A stretch of 41,630 nt of DNA from an uncultured Pirellulaceae bacterium (GTDB taxonomy: Bacteria; Planctomycetota; Planctomycetia; Pirellulales; Pirellulaceae): contig CAJQPP010000073.1 in NCBI GenBank assembly GCA_905480235.1, forward strand, positions 1 to 41,630. Direction: 5' to 3'. Position 1 is the stretch's first letter, and the number at the start of each line of letters is the position of its first letter. This document shows positions 1 to 8,200 of this stretch, one piece after another. The notes under the pieces are model-generated. The model ran no database searches. It worked only from the letters and a program-made list of their open reading frames with translations, and had not been told where the DNA came from. The position numbers and the translations under genes are program-made.

Positions 1-253
1 CGCTGACGATCTTTCCAAGATCGAAGGCATTGGCCCAGCAATTCAAGGTCATTTGAACGCCGCAGGAATCGTCAGCTTTGCTCAGTTGGCCAGCACGCCC
101 GTCGATGATATTCGCGGTTTGTTGGAAGCTGCAGGCGGCGCCTTTACCGGACACGACCCAACCACCTGGCCACAACAAGCGGCTATGGCGGCAGAAGGTC
201 GCTGGGAAGAATTGCAAGCTTGGCAAATCGAATTGAATGGCGGTCGCATGTAG
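1..253 (+). CDS. C-terminal end of a helix-hairpin-helix protein (partial)
   Basis: This is the 3' end of a gene that enters the window from the left; the reading frame starts at base 2 and stops at TAG 251-253. The visible 83 residues begin with DDLSKIEGIGPAI, a helix-hairpin-helix motif (IEGIGPxI) that in other proteins binds DNA or mediates assembly. A second helical part follows with a TWPQQAAMAAEGRW segment and the ending ELNGGRM. From general knowledge, tails of this kind are appended to otherwise unrelated bacterial proteins, including some ribosomal L21 proteins and membrane proteins, so the tail alone does not identify the product. A clear terminator follows 25 bases after the stop, so the gene ends its transcription unit. 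Confidence 0.75.
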   Translation, partial: ADDLSKIEGIGPAIQGHLNAAGIVSFAQLASTPVDDIRGLLEAAGGAFTGHDPTTWPQQAAMAAEGRWEELQAWQIELNGGRM

Positions 254-277
254 ACCTGCGTTCATCAGGAGTTAATG

Positions 278-312
278 AAACGCCGTTCGGAGATTCCGGG
301 CGGCGTTTTTTC
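278..312 (+). terminator. Rho-independent terminator
   Basis: A perfect 8-bp stem (278-285 AAACGCCG with 301-308 CGGCGTTT) closes a 15-base loop that can pair further inside (CGG/CCG). A T-run follows. It lies directly after the helix-hairpin-helix gene and matches its direction. Confidence 0.85.
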
Positions 313-505
313 GTTCCGGAAACGCGTCGCAAATACAACTGTCCTCTGCCTGCAGTGAGATGGACCGCAGGCAAGCGGTCGCCCCCTAATTTCCGTAAAG
401 GTTTGACATTCGTTTTTTACAGCGGCTGGCGTGGATAGCGGGGAAGCTCTGAAACGTCCTATCGCGCCGTTGGGTGGTTAGAGAGAACTAGAAGATTCAT
501 GGGTT

Positions 506-637
506 TCAGCGAAGAATCTCCAGCATTCGCACGGTCACCAGCACGATTAGGGCAGCGGGCCCCAGAATCGTCCAATTTAGCCCATTGGTGTATTGTTTTC
601 CGCTAAACAGCTGTTGAATCTCTGGTAAGTCAACCAC
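506..637 (-). CDS. Possible small single-TM protein
   Basis: A short minus-strand ORF starts at GTG 637 (or TTG 649) and ends at TGA 506-508. It encodes about 43 residues: a polar N-terminal half (VDLPEIQQLFSGKQYTNGLN) followed by one hydrophobic helix (WTILGPAALIVLVTV) and a charged RMLEILR end. This polar-then-membrane layout resembles real small bitopic proteins more than random sequence. Against it, there is no ATG, no visible Shine-Dalgarno sequence, and a stop lies just upstream. It could also be a decayed gene end. I cannot assign a function. Confidence 0.25.
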   Translation of the reverse strand: MVDLPEIQQLFSGKQYTNGLNWTILGPAALIVLVTVRMLEILR

Positions 638-661
638 AACAGGGCACAAGCAATTTTAAGA

Positions 662-691
662 CTGGCATTTTTCAATCTTATTCGCGATAAT
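662..691 (+). promoter_or_regulatory. Candidate feo promoter with Fur-like inverted repeat
   Basis: A -35-like CTGGCA (662-667) and a -10-like GATAAT (686-691) are separated by 18 bases, about 45 bases upstream of the first FeoA start. The inverted repeat TTAT-TCGCG-ATAA (678-690) overlaps the -10. Its AT-rich GATAAT half resembles Fur boxes. Iron-dependent repression would fit the operon, but the match to the 19-bp Fur consensus is weak, so this is an inference. Confidence 0.35.
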
Positions 692-736
692 CCAACTAAC
701 GAGTTCTTATGTTTTGCTGTCCCTAGGTATCCTGCT

Positions 737-988
737 ATGCCGGAAATCATTCCGTTAAAATTGCTTCGCCCCGGCAGTAAGGCTGCGATCGATACGATTG
801 ATGGCCAACCTGATGAGGTGCAGCGTATGGAAGAACTCGGGCTTCAACAGGGTAGTGAGATCGAAGTGCTGCAGCACGGCTGTCCCTGTATCGTGCGTTG
901 TCGAGGTGTTAAGTACTGTCTTCGTGGCAACGACTGTCATTGCGTTTGGGTGCGAGTGAACACTTATCATGACGCTGGATCAAATTGA
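737..988 (+). CDS. feoA: FeoA-like ferrous iron transport accessory protein, Cys-rich
   Basis: This 83-residue protein has the FeoA SH3-like layout: a first strand region (IIPLKLLRPGSKAAI), the RMEELGLQQGSEIEVLQ segment that is the family hallmark, and C-terminal beta strands. FeoA proteins are cytoplasmic and act with the GTPase-permease FeoB in Fe(II) uptake. It is odd in carrying six cysteines in its C-terminal third (GCPC, RC, YC, DC, HC), where ordinary FeoA has few or none; this suggests a metal or iron-sulfur site but is not proven. It is the first gene of the feo operon and overlaps the second FeoA by 20 bases. Confidence 0.85.
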   Translation: MPEIIPLKLLRPGSKAAIDTIDGQPDEVQRMEELGLQQGSEIEVLQHGCPCIVRCRGVKYCLRGNDCHCVWVRVNTYHDAGSN

Positions 989-1196
989 ACCGGGTGGAAG
1001 TGGCACCGTAACCGCTGTATCAGGAGAAGATGCGTTAACGACCCGGATTTTGGAGATGGGCGTGACACCAGGCTGCTCCTTTGCGGTCTTGGGAACAGCT
1101 CCTTTGGGCGATCCTATCGAAATAGAAGTGCGTGGCTATCGCTTGAGCTTGCGCAAATCAGAAGCAGCCCTCGTCACCGTGGAGGCGAATAAATAA
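969..1196 (+). CDS. feoA: FeoA family protein (second copy)
   Basis: This 75-residue protein is a canonical FeoA: MTLDQIEPGGSGTVTAV, then TRILEMGVTPGCSFAVLGTAPLGDPIEIEVRGYRLSLRK, with the typical L-E-M-G-(V/L)-x-P-G motif and the GDP(I/L)-x-(I/V)-x-(V/L)-R-G strand. The ATG at 969 lies inside the end of the preceding FeoA gene (20-base overlap), which suggests translational coupling. The feoB start follows 78 bases after its stop. It probably serves as the usual FeoA partner of FeoB, leaving the Cys-rich first copy for a regulatory or sensing role (inference). Confidence 0.92.
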   Translation: MTLDQIEPGGSGTVTAVSGEDALTTRILEMGVTPGCSFAVLGTAPLGDPIEIEVRGYRLSLRKSEAALVTVEANK

Positions 1197-1274
1197 CCTG
1201 CTGGCCCAAAGCGAAAAACGGGAATTCCCGAATCGGATACAACTTTCTTTCTCGCGAAATTCTCAAACAAAACG

Positions 1275-3455
1275 ATGCTGACAAATCAGACGGACACCGA
1301 AATAACGGTCGCCTTGGTGGGAAATCCCAACACGGGCAAGTCGACATTGTTTAACGCATTAAGCGGACAGAACCAACGCACCGGAAATTATCCCGGTGTG
1401 ACCGTGGAAAAGAAAATTGGCCATTACAAAATCGAGGACCAGCAATTTCAGGTCATTGATTTACCAGGCACCTACAGCTTAGGCCCCAAAAGTCCGGATG
1501 AGACGATTGCTTTGAAAGTCCTTTTGGGTCGTCAGAGTGACGTGCCCGAACCAGACGTTATTATTTGCGTGGCCGACGCCAACAATCTGGAACGCAATCT
1601 TTTTCTGGTCTCTCAGGTCACGGATCTTGGCGCCACCGTCATTCTGGCTTTGAACATGGTGGACGTTGCCACGCGAAATGGCATTCAAGTAGATGCGGAA
1701 CGCCTAGCCGAACGGCTGGATATCCCGGTCGTTCCCATTCAAGCCAATAAAAAAGTTGGTATCGAGCAACTCAAAACAGAAATCAACCGCGTAATCACCT
1801 CAGGCGCGGTATCCACAGGCCACTCATTTCCGGAGCAGGTCGAACAGGAAATCGATACCGTCAAGCAGGCGATTGATCCGGTGGGATGCAATCCTCGTTC
1901 CCGCTTTCTGGCACAGCGATTGTTGTTGGACGGCAGTGGCATGGTCAGCAAAATCGTGGGTCCCAATGCTGCATTGGAAGGCGTCGTGAATGCCTCGCGT
2001 CAGCGACTTGCTGATTCCGGAGTTCAACTGGCGGCGATCGAGTCGATGTCGCGATACCGAATTATCAGCGAATTAACCGAACAAGCCATTCGGCGACCGA
2101 CCGAAAGAGCGACGACGCTAACGGACCGAATCGATCGCGTGTTAACCAATCGAATTTGGGGAGTGGTTGTTTTCATCGTGGTGATGGTGGCGATCTTTCA
2201 GGCAATTTTCGTTTGGTCGGTACCCTTAATGGATGGCATTGATGGCTCCGTCGGTTGGCTCGCGGATACGGTGGGAGGCTGGTTACCGGAGGGAGCATTT
2301 CGATCGCTCGTGACCGATGGCATGATCGCCGGTGTGGGCAGTGTGATTATCTTTTTGCCACAAATATTAATCCTGTTCCTGTTTATCGCGTTACTCGAAG
2401 ATTGCGGCTATATGGCTCGCGCAGCATACCTGATGGACAAAATGATGAGTCGGATTGGCCTGAGTGGTAAGTCCTTCATTCCATTGCTGTCGTCATTTGG
2501 TTGTGCGATTCCCGGCATCATGGCAACCCGCACGATTGATAACTGGCGTGATCGTTTGATCACCATGTTGGTAGCGCCACTGATGAGTTGCAGTGCTCGA
2601 TTACCCGTTTACATTCTGCTCATCGCAGCCTTTGTACCGGCAACGGGTTTGCTGAATGGTTGGATCAGTCTGCAGGGACTGGTCATGTTTTCCATGTACG
2701 TGATCGGAGTGGTTGTTGCGATGGCCATGGCTTGGTTATTGCGGATGACTCTTCTCAAAGGCGATACACCCCCATTCGTAATGGAATTACCCGAATATAA
2801 AATTCCCTCGATCGTCAACGCGCTCAAACGCATGTGGGAGCAAGCCGCCGCATTTTTGAAGCGCGCAGGTACATTAATTTTTGCCGTTTCCATTGTTGTC
2901 TGGGCACTTAGCTATTTCCCCCACCCGGCGAGCATTGAACAACAGGTTCAAGACCGCTACGCCGCGATGGATTTCCAGGGCACGGCCGAAGAATTCGAAG
3001 CCGCGGTTTACCGCGATACGTCCTCGACGTATCTTCAGCAGAGCTACCTCGCGCGGGTTGGTAAGACCATTGAACCCGTGGTGCGACCGCTCGGTTGGGA
3101 TTGGAAAGTTGCCAGCGCCGTGGTTGCCTCTTTCCCCGCTCGCGAGGTCGTGGTGGGGACCCTGGGAGTCCTCTATAACGTGGGCGATGAAGTTGATGCC
3201 GAATCGGATACGCTTCGTGACCGGCTCAAGAGTGCCACGTGGGATGGCTCAGATCGAAAAGTTTTTAACTTGCCGATGGCTTTGGGCTTGATGGTGTTTT
3301 TTGCGTTGTGCGCACAATGTATTTCAACTCTCGCCATCATGGTGCGAGAAACCGGTGGTTATCGCTGGCCGATCTTCACGTTTGTTTACATGACCGCGCT
3401 GGCATACGTGGGTGCCTTGGTGGTTTACCAGGTTGGTATGCGGATCAGCGGATAG
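1275..3455 (+). CDS. feoB: Ferrous iron transport protein B (FeoB)
   Basis: This 726-residue inner-membrane protein takes up Fe(II). Its N-terminal G domain shows G1 GNPNTGKST (16-24), a G2 region GNYPGVTVE (37-45), G3 DLPG (62-65) and G4 NMVD (about 126-129). A helical GDI-like spacer follows (about 160-280), then the membrane part from about residue 295. The two Gate motifs are visible: one around the conserved Cys in LSSFGCAIPGIMATRTI, and one around ASFPAREVVVGTLGVLYNVG near the C-terminus. The length matches typical FeoB. It is downstream of two feoA genes and is followed by a small FeoB-associated protein, so the operon looks complete. Confidence 0.97.
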   Translation: MLTNQTDTEITVALVGNPNTGKSTLFNALSGQNQRTGNYPGVTVEKKIGHYKIEDQQFQVIDLPGTYSLGPKSPDETIALKVLLGRQSDVPEPDVIICVADANNLERNLFLVSQVTDLGATVILALNMVDVATRNGIQVDAERLAERLDIPVVPIQANKKVGIEQLKTEINRVITSGAVSTGHSFPEQVEQEIDTVKQAIDPVGCNPRSRFLAQRLLLDGSGMVSKIVGPNAALEGVVNASRQRLADSGVQLAAIESMSRYRIISELTEQAIRRPTERATTLTDRIDRVLTNRIWGVVVFIVVMVAIFQAIFVWSVPLMDGIDGSVGWLADTVGGWLPEGAFRSLVTDGMIAGVGSVIIFLPQILILFLFIALLEDCGYMARAAYLMDKMMSRIGLSGKSFIPLLSSFGCAIPGIMATRTIDNWRDRLITMLVAPLMSCSARLPVYILLIAAFVPATGLLNGWISLQGLVMFSMYVIGVVVAMAMAWLLRMTLLKGDTPPFVMELPEYKIPSIVNALKRMWEQAAAFLKRAGTLIFAVSIVVWALSYFPHPASIEQQVQDRYAAMDFQGTAEEFEAAVYRDTSSTYLQQSYLARVGKTIEPVVRPLGWDWKVASAVVASFPAREVVVGTLGVLYNVGDEVDAESDTLRDRLKSATWDGSDRKVFNLPMALGLMVFFALCAQCISTLAIMVRETGGYRWPIFTFVYMTALAYVGALVVYQVGMRISG

Positions 3456-3605
3456 CCGCCGAGTATTGGGCGATCCTGGTTACACACGGCGGGACCGGGT
3501 CACAACGGCGATCGTGTATAATCCACAGTACCTCCGGCGGTTACTGGATTACTGAGTGCCGCGGAGCCGAAATTTTATACTTCAATTCCTTACCTCAATA
3601 ATCGG

Positions 3606-3794
3606 ATGGACACGCAACAGACGCTGACCATTTTGCTTGCTGTAGCGGCGAGCGGCTACTTGCTACGGCGAGGCTGGTTGAGTCTGCGCGGCAAAGGCAA
3701 CGGTTGTGGCGCCTGCTCGGAGTGTCCCGTCGAACCCTCCGAAGAAAACATGCCTGTGCGCAAGGAGTTGTACACATTAGGGAAGCCGAAATAA
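3606..3794 (+). CDS. Small FeoB-associated Cys-rich membrane protein
   Basis: This 62-residue protein has one N-terminal hydrophobic helix (LTILLAVAASGYLLRRGW) followed by a short cytoplasmic tail with the cluster GNGCGACSECPVE, a C-x2-C-x2-C pattern. Small proteins with one membrane helix and a C-terminal Cys cluster occur next to feoB in many bacteria (FeoB-associated Cys-rich membrane protein family) and are thought to assist FeoB. It lies 150 bases after feoB on the same strand. The Cys cluster may bind Fe(II) as it is released; this is inference from the family and position. Confidence 0.8.
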   Translation: MDTQQTLTILLAVAASGYLLRRGWLSLRGKGNGCGACSECPVEPSEENMPVRKELYTLGKPK

Positions 3795-3858
3795 GATTGT
3801 CTGCGGTCTCCTTTGCAGCAGCTCAGGTTTTTCACCAACCTCAAACCTAATCGTCATC

Positions 3859-5007
3859 ATGTTGTTAGTCATCGCTTTCCTATCGGCCGTTATGGCGATT
3901 CTCACCACCGCGATGTTGACCTTGGCGCAGTGGAAAATTCAACGGCTAAGCAGCATTCCGGTACCGGCTTCCGATTGGCAGGCACCGGCGGTATCCATTG
4001 TCGTCGCCGCGCGGAACGAATCCCGAGATATCGAGCAAGCCATGCGATCCTTGCTGCAGCTGGCCTACAAGCCTTTACAAATCACGGTCGTCAACGATCG
4101 TTCGATCGATGATACGGGCCAGATTCTTGACCGCCTGGCGGCCGAAAATCCTCGCTTAAACGTCGTTCATTTGGAACGATTGCCGGACGGCTGGCTGGGC
4201 AAAAATTACGCTCAGCACTTCGGGGCCCAGCGTTCCCAGGGGCAGTGGTTGCTGTTTACAGACGCAGATATTGTATTCCAGCCAACGGCGTTGCAGCGGG
4301 CGGTCTGGTTGGCCGAAGAGCAGGGTTTGGATCATCTCGCCGCCACACCCAAGGTCGCCGTACGAGGGTTTTTGTTGAATGCTATGGTGGCTACGTTTGC
4401 AGTGTTTTTCAAAGCTTACTTTCGGCCTTGGCGAGCGCGAAATCCGCGAAGCAAAGCGTTCATTGGTATCGGCGCATTTAATCTAGTGCGAGCGGAGGCC
4501 TACCAACAAATTGGCGGTCACGAACGTCTAAAAATGCGACCGGACGATGACGTGAAGCTTGGAAAGGTCCTTAAGCACTCCGGTTTTTCTCAGGATTTTG
4601 TGTTGGCGCCGGACATGATATCTGTGCGTTGGTATGGTTCCGTGGGCGAGTTGATTCGTGGCTTGGAAAAGAACTCCTTTGCGGGTGTGGAATACAATCC
4701 TTGGAAGGTCATCGCATCTACCGTCACGGTGCTGTTGTTTCATGTGGGACCGTTCATGGGAGTTTTTTTCACCACCGGTCTGGCCCAAATTTTATTCGCT
4801 ATTGCTGTCGGGCTGTGGTGGTTTTGTTGTGCTCAGGCATGCCGTGATTTCAAACAGTCGCCCTGGTACGGATTGGGGTATCCTGTGGCAGCCTTGCTGT
4901 TGGTGTACGTGCAATGGCGGACGATGTTTTTGAATTATTGGTTAGGAGGCATTCGTTGGCGTGATACGTTTTATTCGTTGGCTGAGCTCCGCGAAAATCG
5001 AGTTTGA
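3859..5007 (+). CDS. Family 2 glycosyltransferase, membrane-bound, HpnB/CrtQ-like
   Basis: This 382-residue protein starts with a membrane helix (residues 1-23), then a GT-A domain: SIVVAARNES, VNDRSIDDTG, the DAD metal-binding triad (135-137, FTDADIVF), GIGAFNLVRAEAYQQIGGH around 205, and the catalytic DDDVKLGK (about 229). Two or three C-terminal helices follow (KVIASTVTVLLFHVGPFMG, LAQILFAIAVGLWWF, AALLLVYVQ). The layout matches glycosyltransferases found with hopanoid and carotenoid genes, which glycosylate lipids at the cytoplasmic membrane. No hopanoid or carotenoid gene is present in the window, so the acceptor is unknown. It lies 64 bases after the small FeoB partner and may be a separate unit. 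Confidence 0.85.
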   Translation: MLLVIAFLSAVMAILTTAMLTLAQWKIQRLSSIPVPASDWQAPAVSIVVAARNESRDIEQAMRSLLQLAYKPLQITVVNDRSIDDTGQILDRLAAENPRLNVVHLERLPDGWLGKNYAQHFGAQRSQGQWLLFTDADIVFQPTALQRAVWLAEEQGLDHLAATPKVAVRGFLLNAMVATFAVFFKAYFRPWRARNPRSKAFIGIGAFNLVRAEAYQQIGGHERLKMRPDDDVKLGKVLKHSGFSQDFVLAPDMISVRWYGSVGELIRGLEKNSFAGVEYNPWKVIASTVTVLLFHVGPFMGVFFTTGLAQILFAIAVGLWWFCCAQACRDFKQSPWYGLGYPVAALLLVYVQWRTMFLNYWLGGIRWRDTFYSLAELRENRV

Positions 5008-5251
5008 CGACCTCTCTTAACAGCGCCGCGGTAGCATCCCATCCGCTGGCCAGAAAAAGTGATTCGCGGTTCTATACGTGGAAGCGCTCGCGTGGCTGAA
5101 TCGCTTCTTGTGAGCAGTCGGCAACCAACGTAATTCAAATCACATCGAGGGTCGTCGTCGCCTCCCGCAATCGCTTTTCTTTGCGTGCCAACCGAGGTAG
5201 TGCTAACCTGAAACGCGTCAGCTTCCATGTCTTATTTAGGAAATTGCATCG

Positions 5252-8200
5252 ATGCAACGTTTCTGGTTCCTAGCCGTAATCGGTTTATGTGTCGCCTTGG
5301 CGTTGAATGGCAGGCCAGTTGAAAACGGAGCAGGGACCTTGGGTCCTCTGCTCGGAGAGAAGGATCGAGGTGGTGATAGGCGCACGGGGGTGGCTTGGCG
5401 GGGCCATGAACTTGATTCCATCGCAACGACCGAATGTCTAACGCAAGTATCGAAAGTCGTCACCTTTCCACAAAACAGGGACCCAACGGTTTCGCCAGCC
5501 AGTGACGCGGCAACCGACGTACCGAGCCCCCAAGAAACGTTTAGCTTTGAGCAATCGCCGGCAGGAGAATTTACGAAACTTGCCACACCGATCGGTTTAT
5601 GGACGACCAGCGCAGGGGTGACCGCGGTGGATGATAAGCATGCTAAAACGGGTATGCGTTGTTTGCAGCTTAAAGGCGGCCAAAAAACGAGTGTCACTTT
5701 GCAACTGGCCGAGCACGTTGACACGTCTGGCGAACTGGTATTTTGGGCCGAGAGGTGGACAAGTCGAGCTCCCTTTGCTTTTCGCATTGAAAAAAATGAC
5801 GGCCAGCAATGGAAAGAAATCTTTAACGGAGATCGCTCAGTTCTGGTGGGGAGGGAGTTTCGCTCGCAAGTCAAAGTGCCCCTCGGCGACAGCAACATTC
5901 GAGCATTGCGGTTCACCGTAACCAGCCCAGCAAACACTGGCGTGTTAATTGACGATATTCGTTTTACCTCACCTGTGCCGCAACAGATCCTGAGCGTGGA
6001 TGTCGTCCCTATGACTTTGCCAGCATTGGTGGGTGCGGAGTTCAGTCCGTTGCTGCGATTAAAAATTGAGACTCAAGGAAGTCTCAGCCCGATTTCCTTG
6101 ACGGAGGTAAGCGGCAGTTTACTGGGCGCCGCTGGAATGTTTTCATTGCAAATCGATCGTGATGATCCGCATCAACAACAGGCCCTGACATTACCCTCGC
6201 CACCCAACCGAACCGAGGATTGGCAAATTGAGCCTTGGCAATTACGCGACGGTGACAACGTGATCACGATTGGGTGTCAGCTGAAAGAAAACGCGAATAT
6301 CGATTCGCGGGTGGGGATGAAACTGGACCACCTGAGGTTTTCCGATGGCCAGACTGTGAAACTGGAGGGGCCACCGACGGTGCAGCGGATGGGAGTGGCA
6401 TTGCGGAATGCCGGTGCCGATGGTGTCCATACCTATCGCATCCCAGGATTGGTAACCACTGAGGAAGGCACGTTGATCGCAGTTTATGATATTCGCCGGC
6501 GTTCCGGAGGTGATCTGCCCGGCGACATTGATGTTGGCATGTCGCGATCTCGGGACGGCGGTCAAACGTGGGAACCGATGCAGGTCATCATGGATATGGG
6601 AGATGACCCTGCTTGGCAATACGATGGCGTTGGTGATCCCGCGGTAATGGTCGACAGGAATACCGGCACCGTGTGGGTGGCAGCCACGTGGAGCCATGGT
6701 AACCGGTCATGGCGCGGTTCGGGCCCGGGTTTGGATCCGCAGCAAACCGGTCAGTTGATGTTGGTGAGGAGTGATGACGACGGGGTCACTTGGTCCCAGC
6801 CCATCAATATTACCGAACAGGTAAAGCGACCCGAGTGGAGTTTTATTCTGCAGGGACCGGGCAAGGGGATTACGATGCGCGATGGGACTCTCGTTTTCGC
6901 CGCACAATATCAGGACCCTCCCGACAAGCAGCGACTGCCGCACTCGACGATCATTTTCTCAAAGGACCACGGCAAGACATGGCAGGTGGGAACCGCCGCG
7001 TTCGATGATACCACCGAAGCTCAAGTGGTTGAGATTGAGCCTGGCGTTTTGATGTTGAATTGTCGTTACAACCGTAAGTCAACTCGCGTCGTTATGACCA
7101 CAAACGATATGGGCCAAACCTGGCAAAAGCACACCACGTCTGAACGAGCATTGATTGAGCCTCGCTCCTGCATGGCCAGCCTGATCGATGTGGATCAGGA
7201 AACCGGAAAGGATGGGGGAGGGTGGTTGTTATTTTCCAATCCCGATAGTACTCGCGGCCGAAATCATCTCACGATCAAGGCTTCACCGGATGGCGGTTTG
7301 ACTTGGCCCAAAGCACATCGTTTGTTGTTGGATGAGGGCAACAGCGCTGGTTACTCTTGTCTGTCGATGATCGATGAGAGAACGGTCGGCATTCTGTACG
7401 AGGGAAGTCGTGCTCATATGACATTCCAGCGGATTCCGTTAGGCGATCTGATAGCAAACGCGGCACCCCCGCTAGAAGACGAATTAGCACCCCAACAAGC
7501 GCTGGCGTTGCCGCAGGTCTTTGGCAATCACATGGTCTTACAAGCCAATTCGGAACTGCCGATTTGGGGTAATGCCCGTGCCGGTGATTGGGTGACGATC
7601 ACGTTGGGCGACGTGGTTCGAAAGGCCCATGCCGACGAAGCGGGCGAATGGTCGGTGCGTTTGCCATCACGGCCGGCTGACGCTGCTCCCCTGACACTGA
7701 CGATCCAATCGGGTGGCAAAGAAATTCAATTCGAAAATGTTTTGATTGGGGAGGTTTGGGTCTGCGCGGGGCAATCAAATATGGAATGGCCTTTGCGCAA
7801 ATCAGAAAACGCCAACGCGGTGTTGTCTTCAGCGAATCACCCATCGATACGGTTGTTGCATTTAGCCGGTGGCGCTGGGGGAAATGCCAGCCGTTACGAT
7901 GATCAACAGATAAAACGTCTAAGGCCCGAGGCTTTTTGCGAGGGTAAATGGGCCGTGGCCACCGCGGAATCCGCTCAAGACTTTTCGGCGGTGGCGTGGT
8001 ATTTCGGCAGGCACTTGCAGCAGAGGCTCGATGTGCCGGTGGGTTTAATTCATTTGGCAGTGGGTGGCACGCCCGCAGAAGCCTGGATTTCAAAAGCAGC
8101 AATACAAGCGGATGCGGATCTTGTCGGCATGGTGGCAGGTAACTGGTTAGACAATCCACGTTTGGGAGATTTTTGTCGAACGCGGGGGTTACAAAACTTG

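Larger units (their letters stand above)
254..736. other. Intergenic region before the feo operon
   Basis: This 483-base gap holds the terminator at 278-312, a possible 43-codon minus-strand ORF at 506-637 and a candidate iron-responsive promoter at 662-691. The stretch 313-505 shows nothing I can support: the ORFs crossing it have unconvincing protein composition and no ribosome binding site. Confidence 0.6.

Noticed and set aside
5236..5937. 233-residue minus-strand ORF
   Set aside because: It is the antisense shadow of the sialidase N-terminal region, which has a signal peptide and clear domain continuation on the plus strand.
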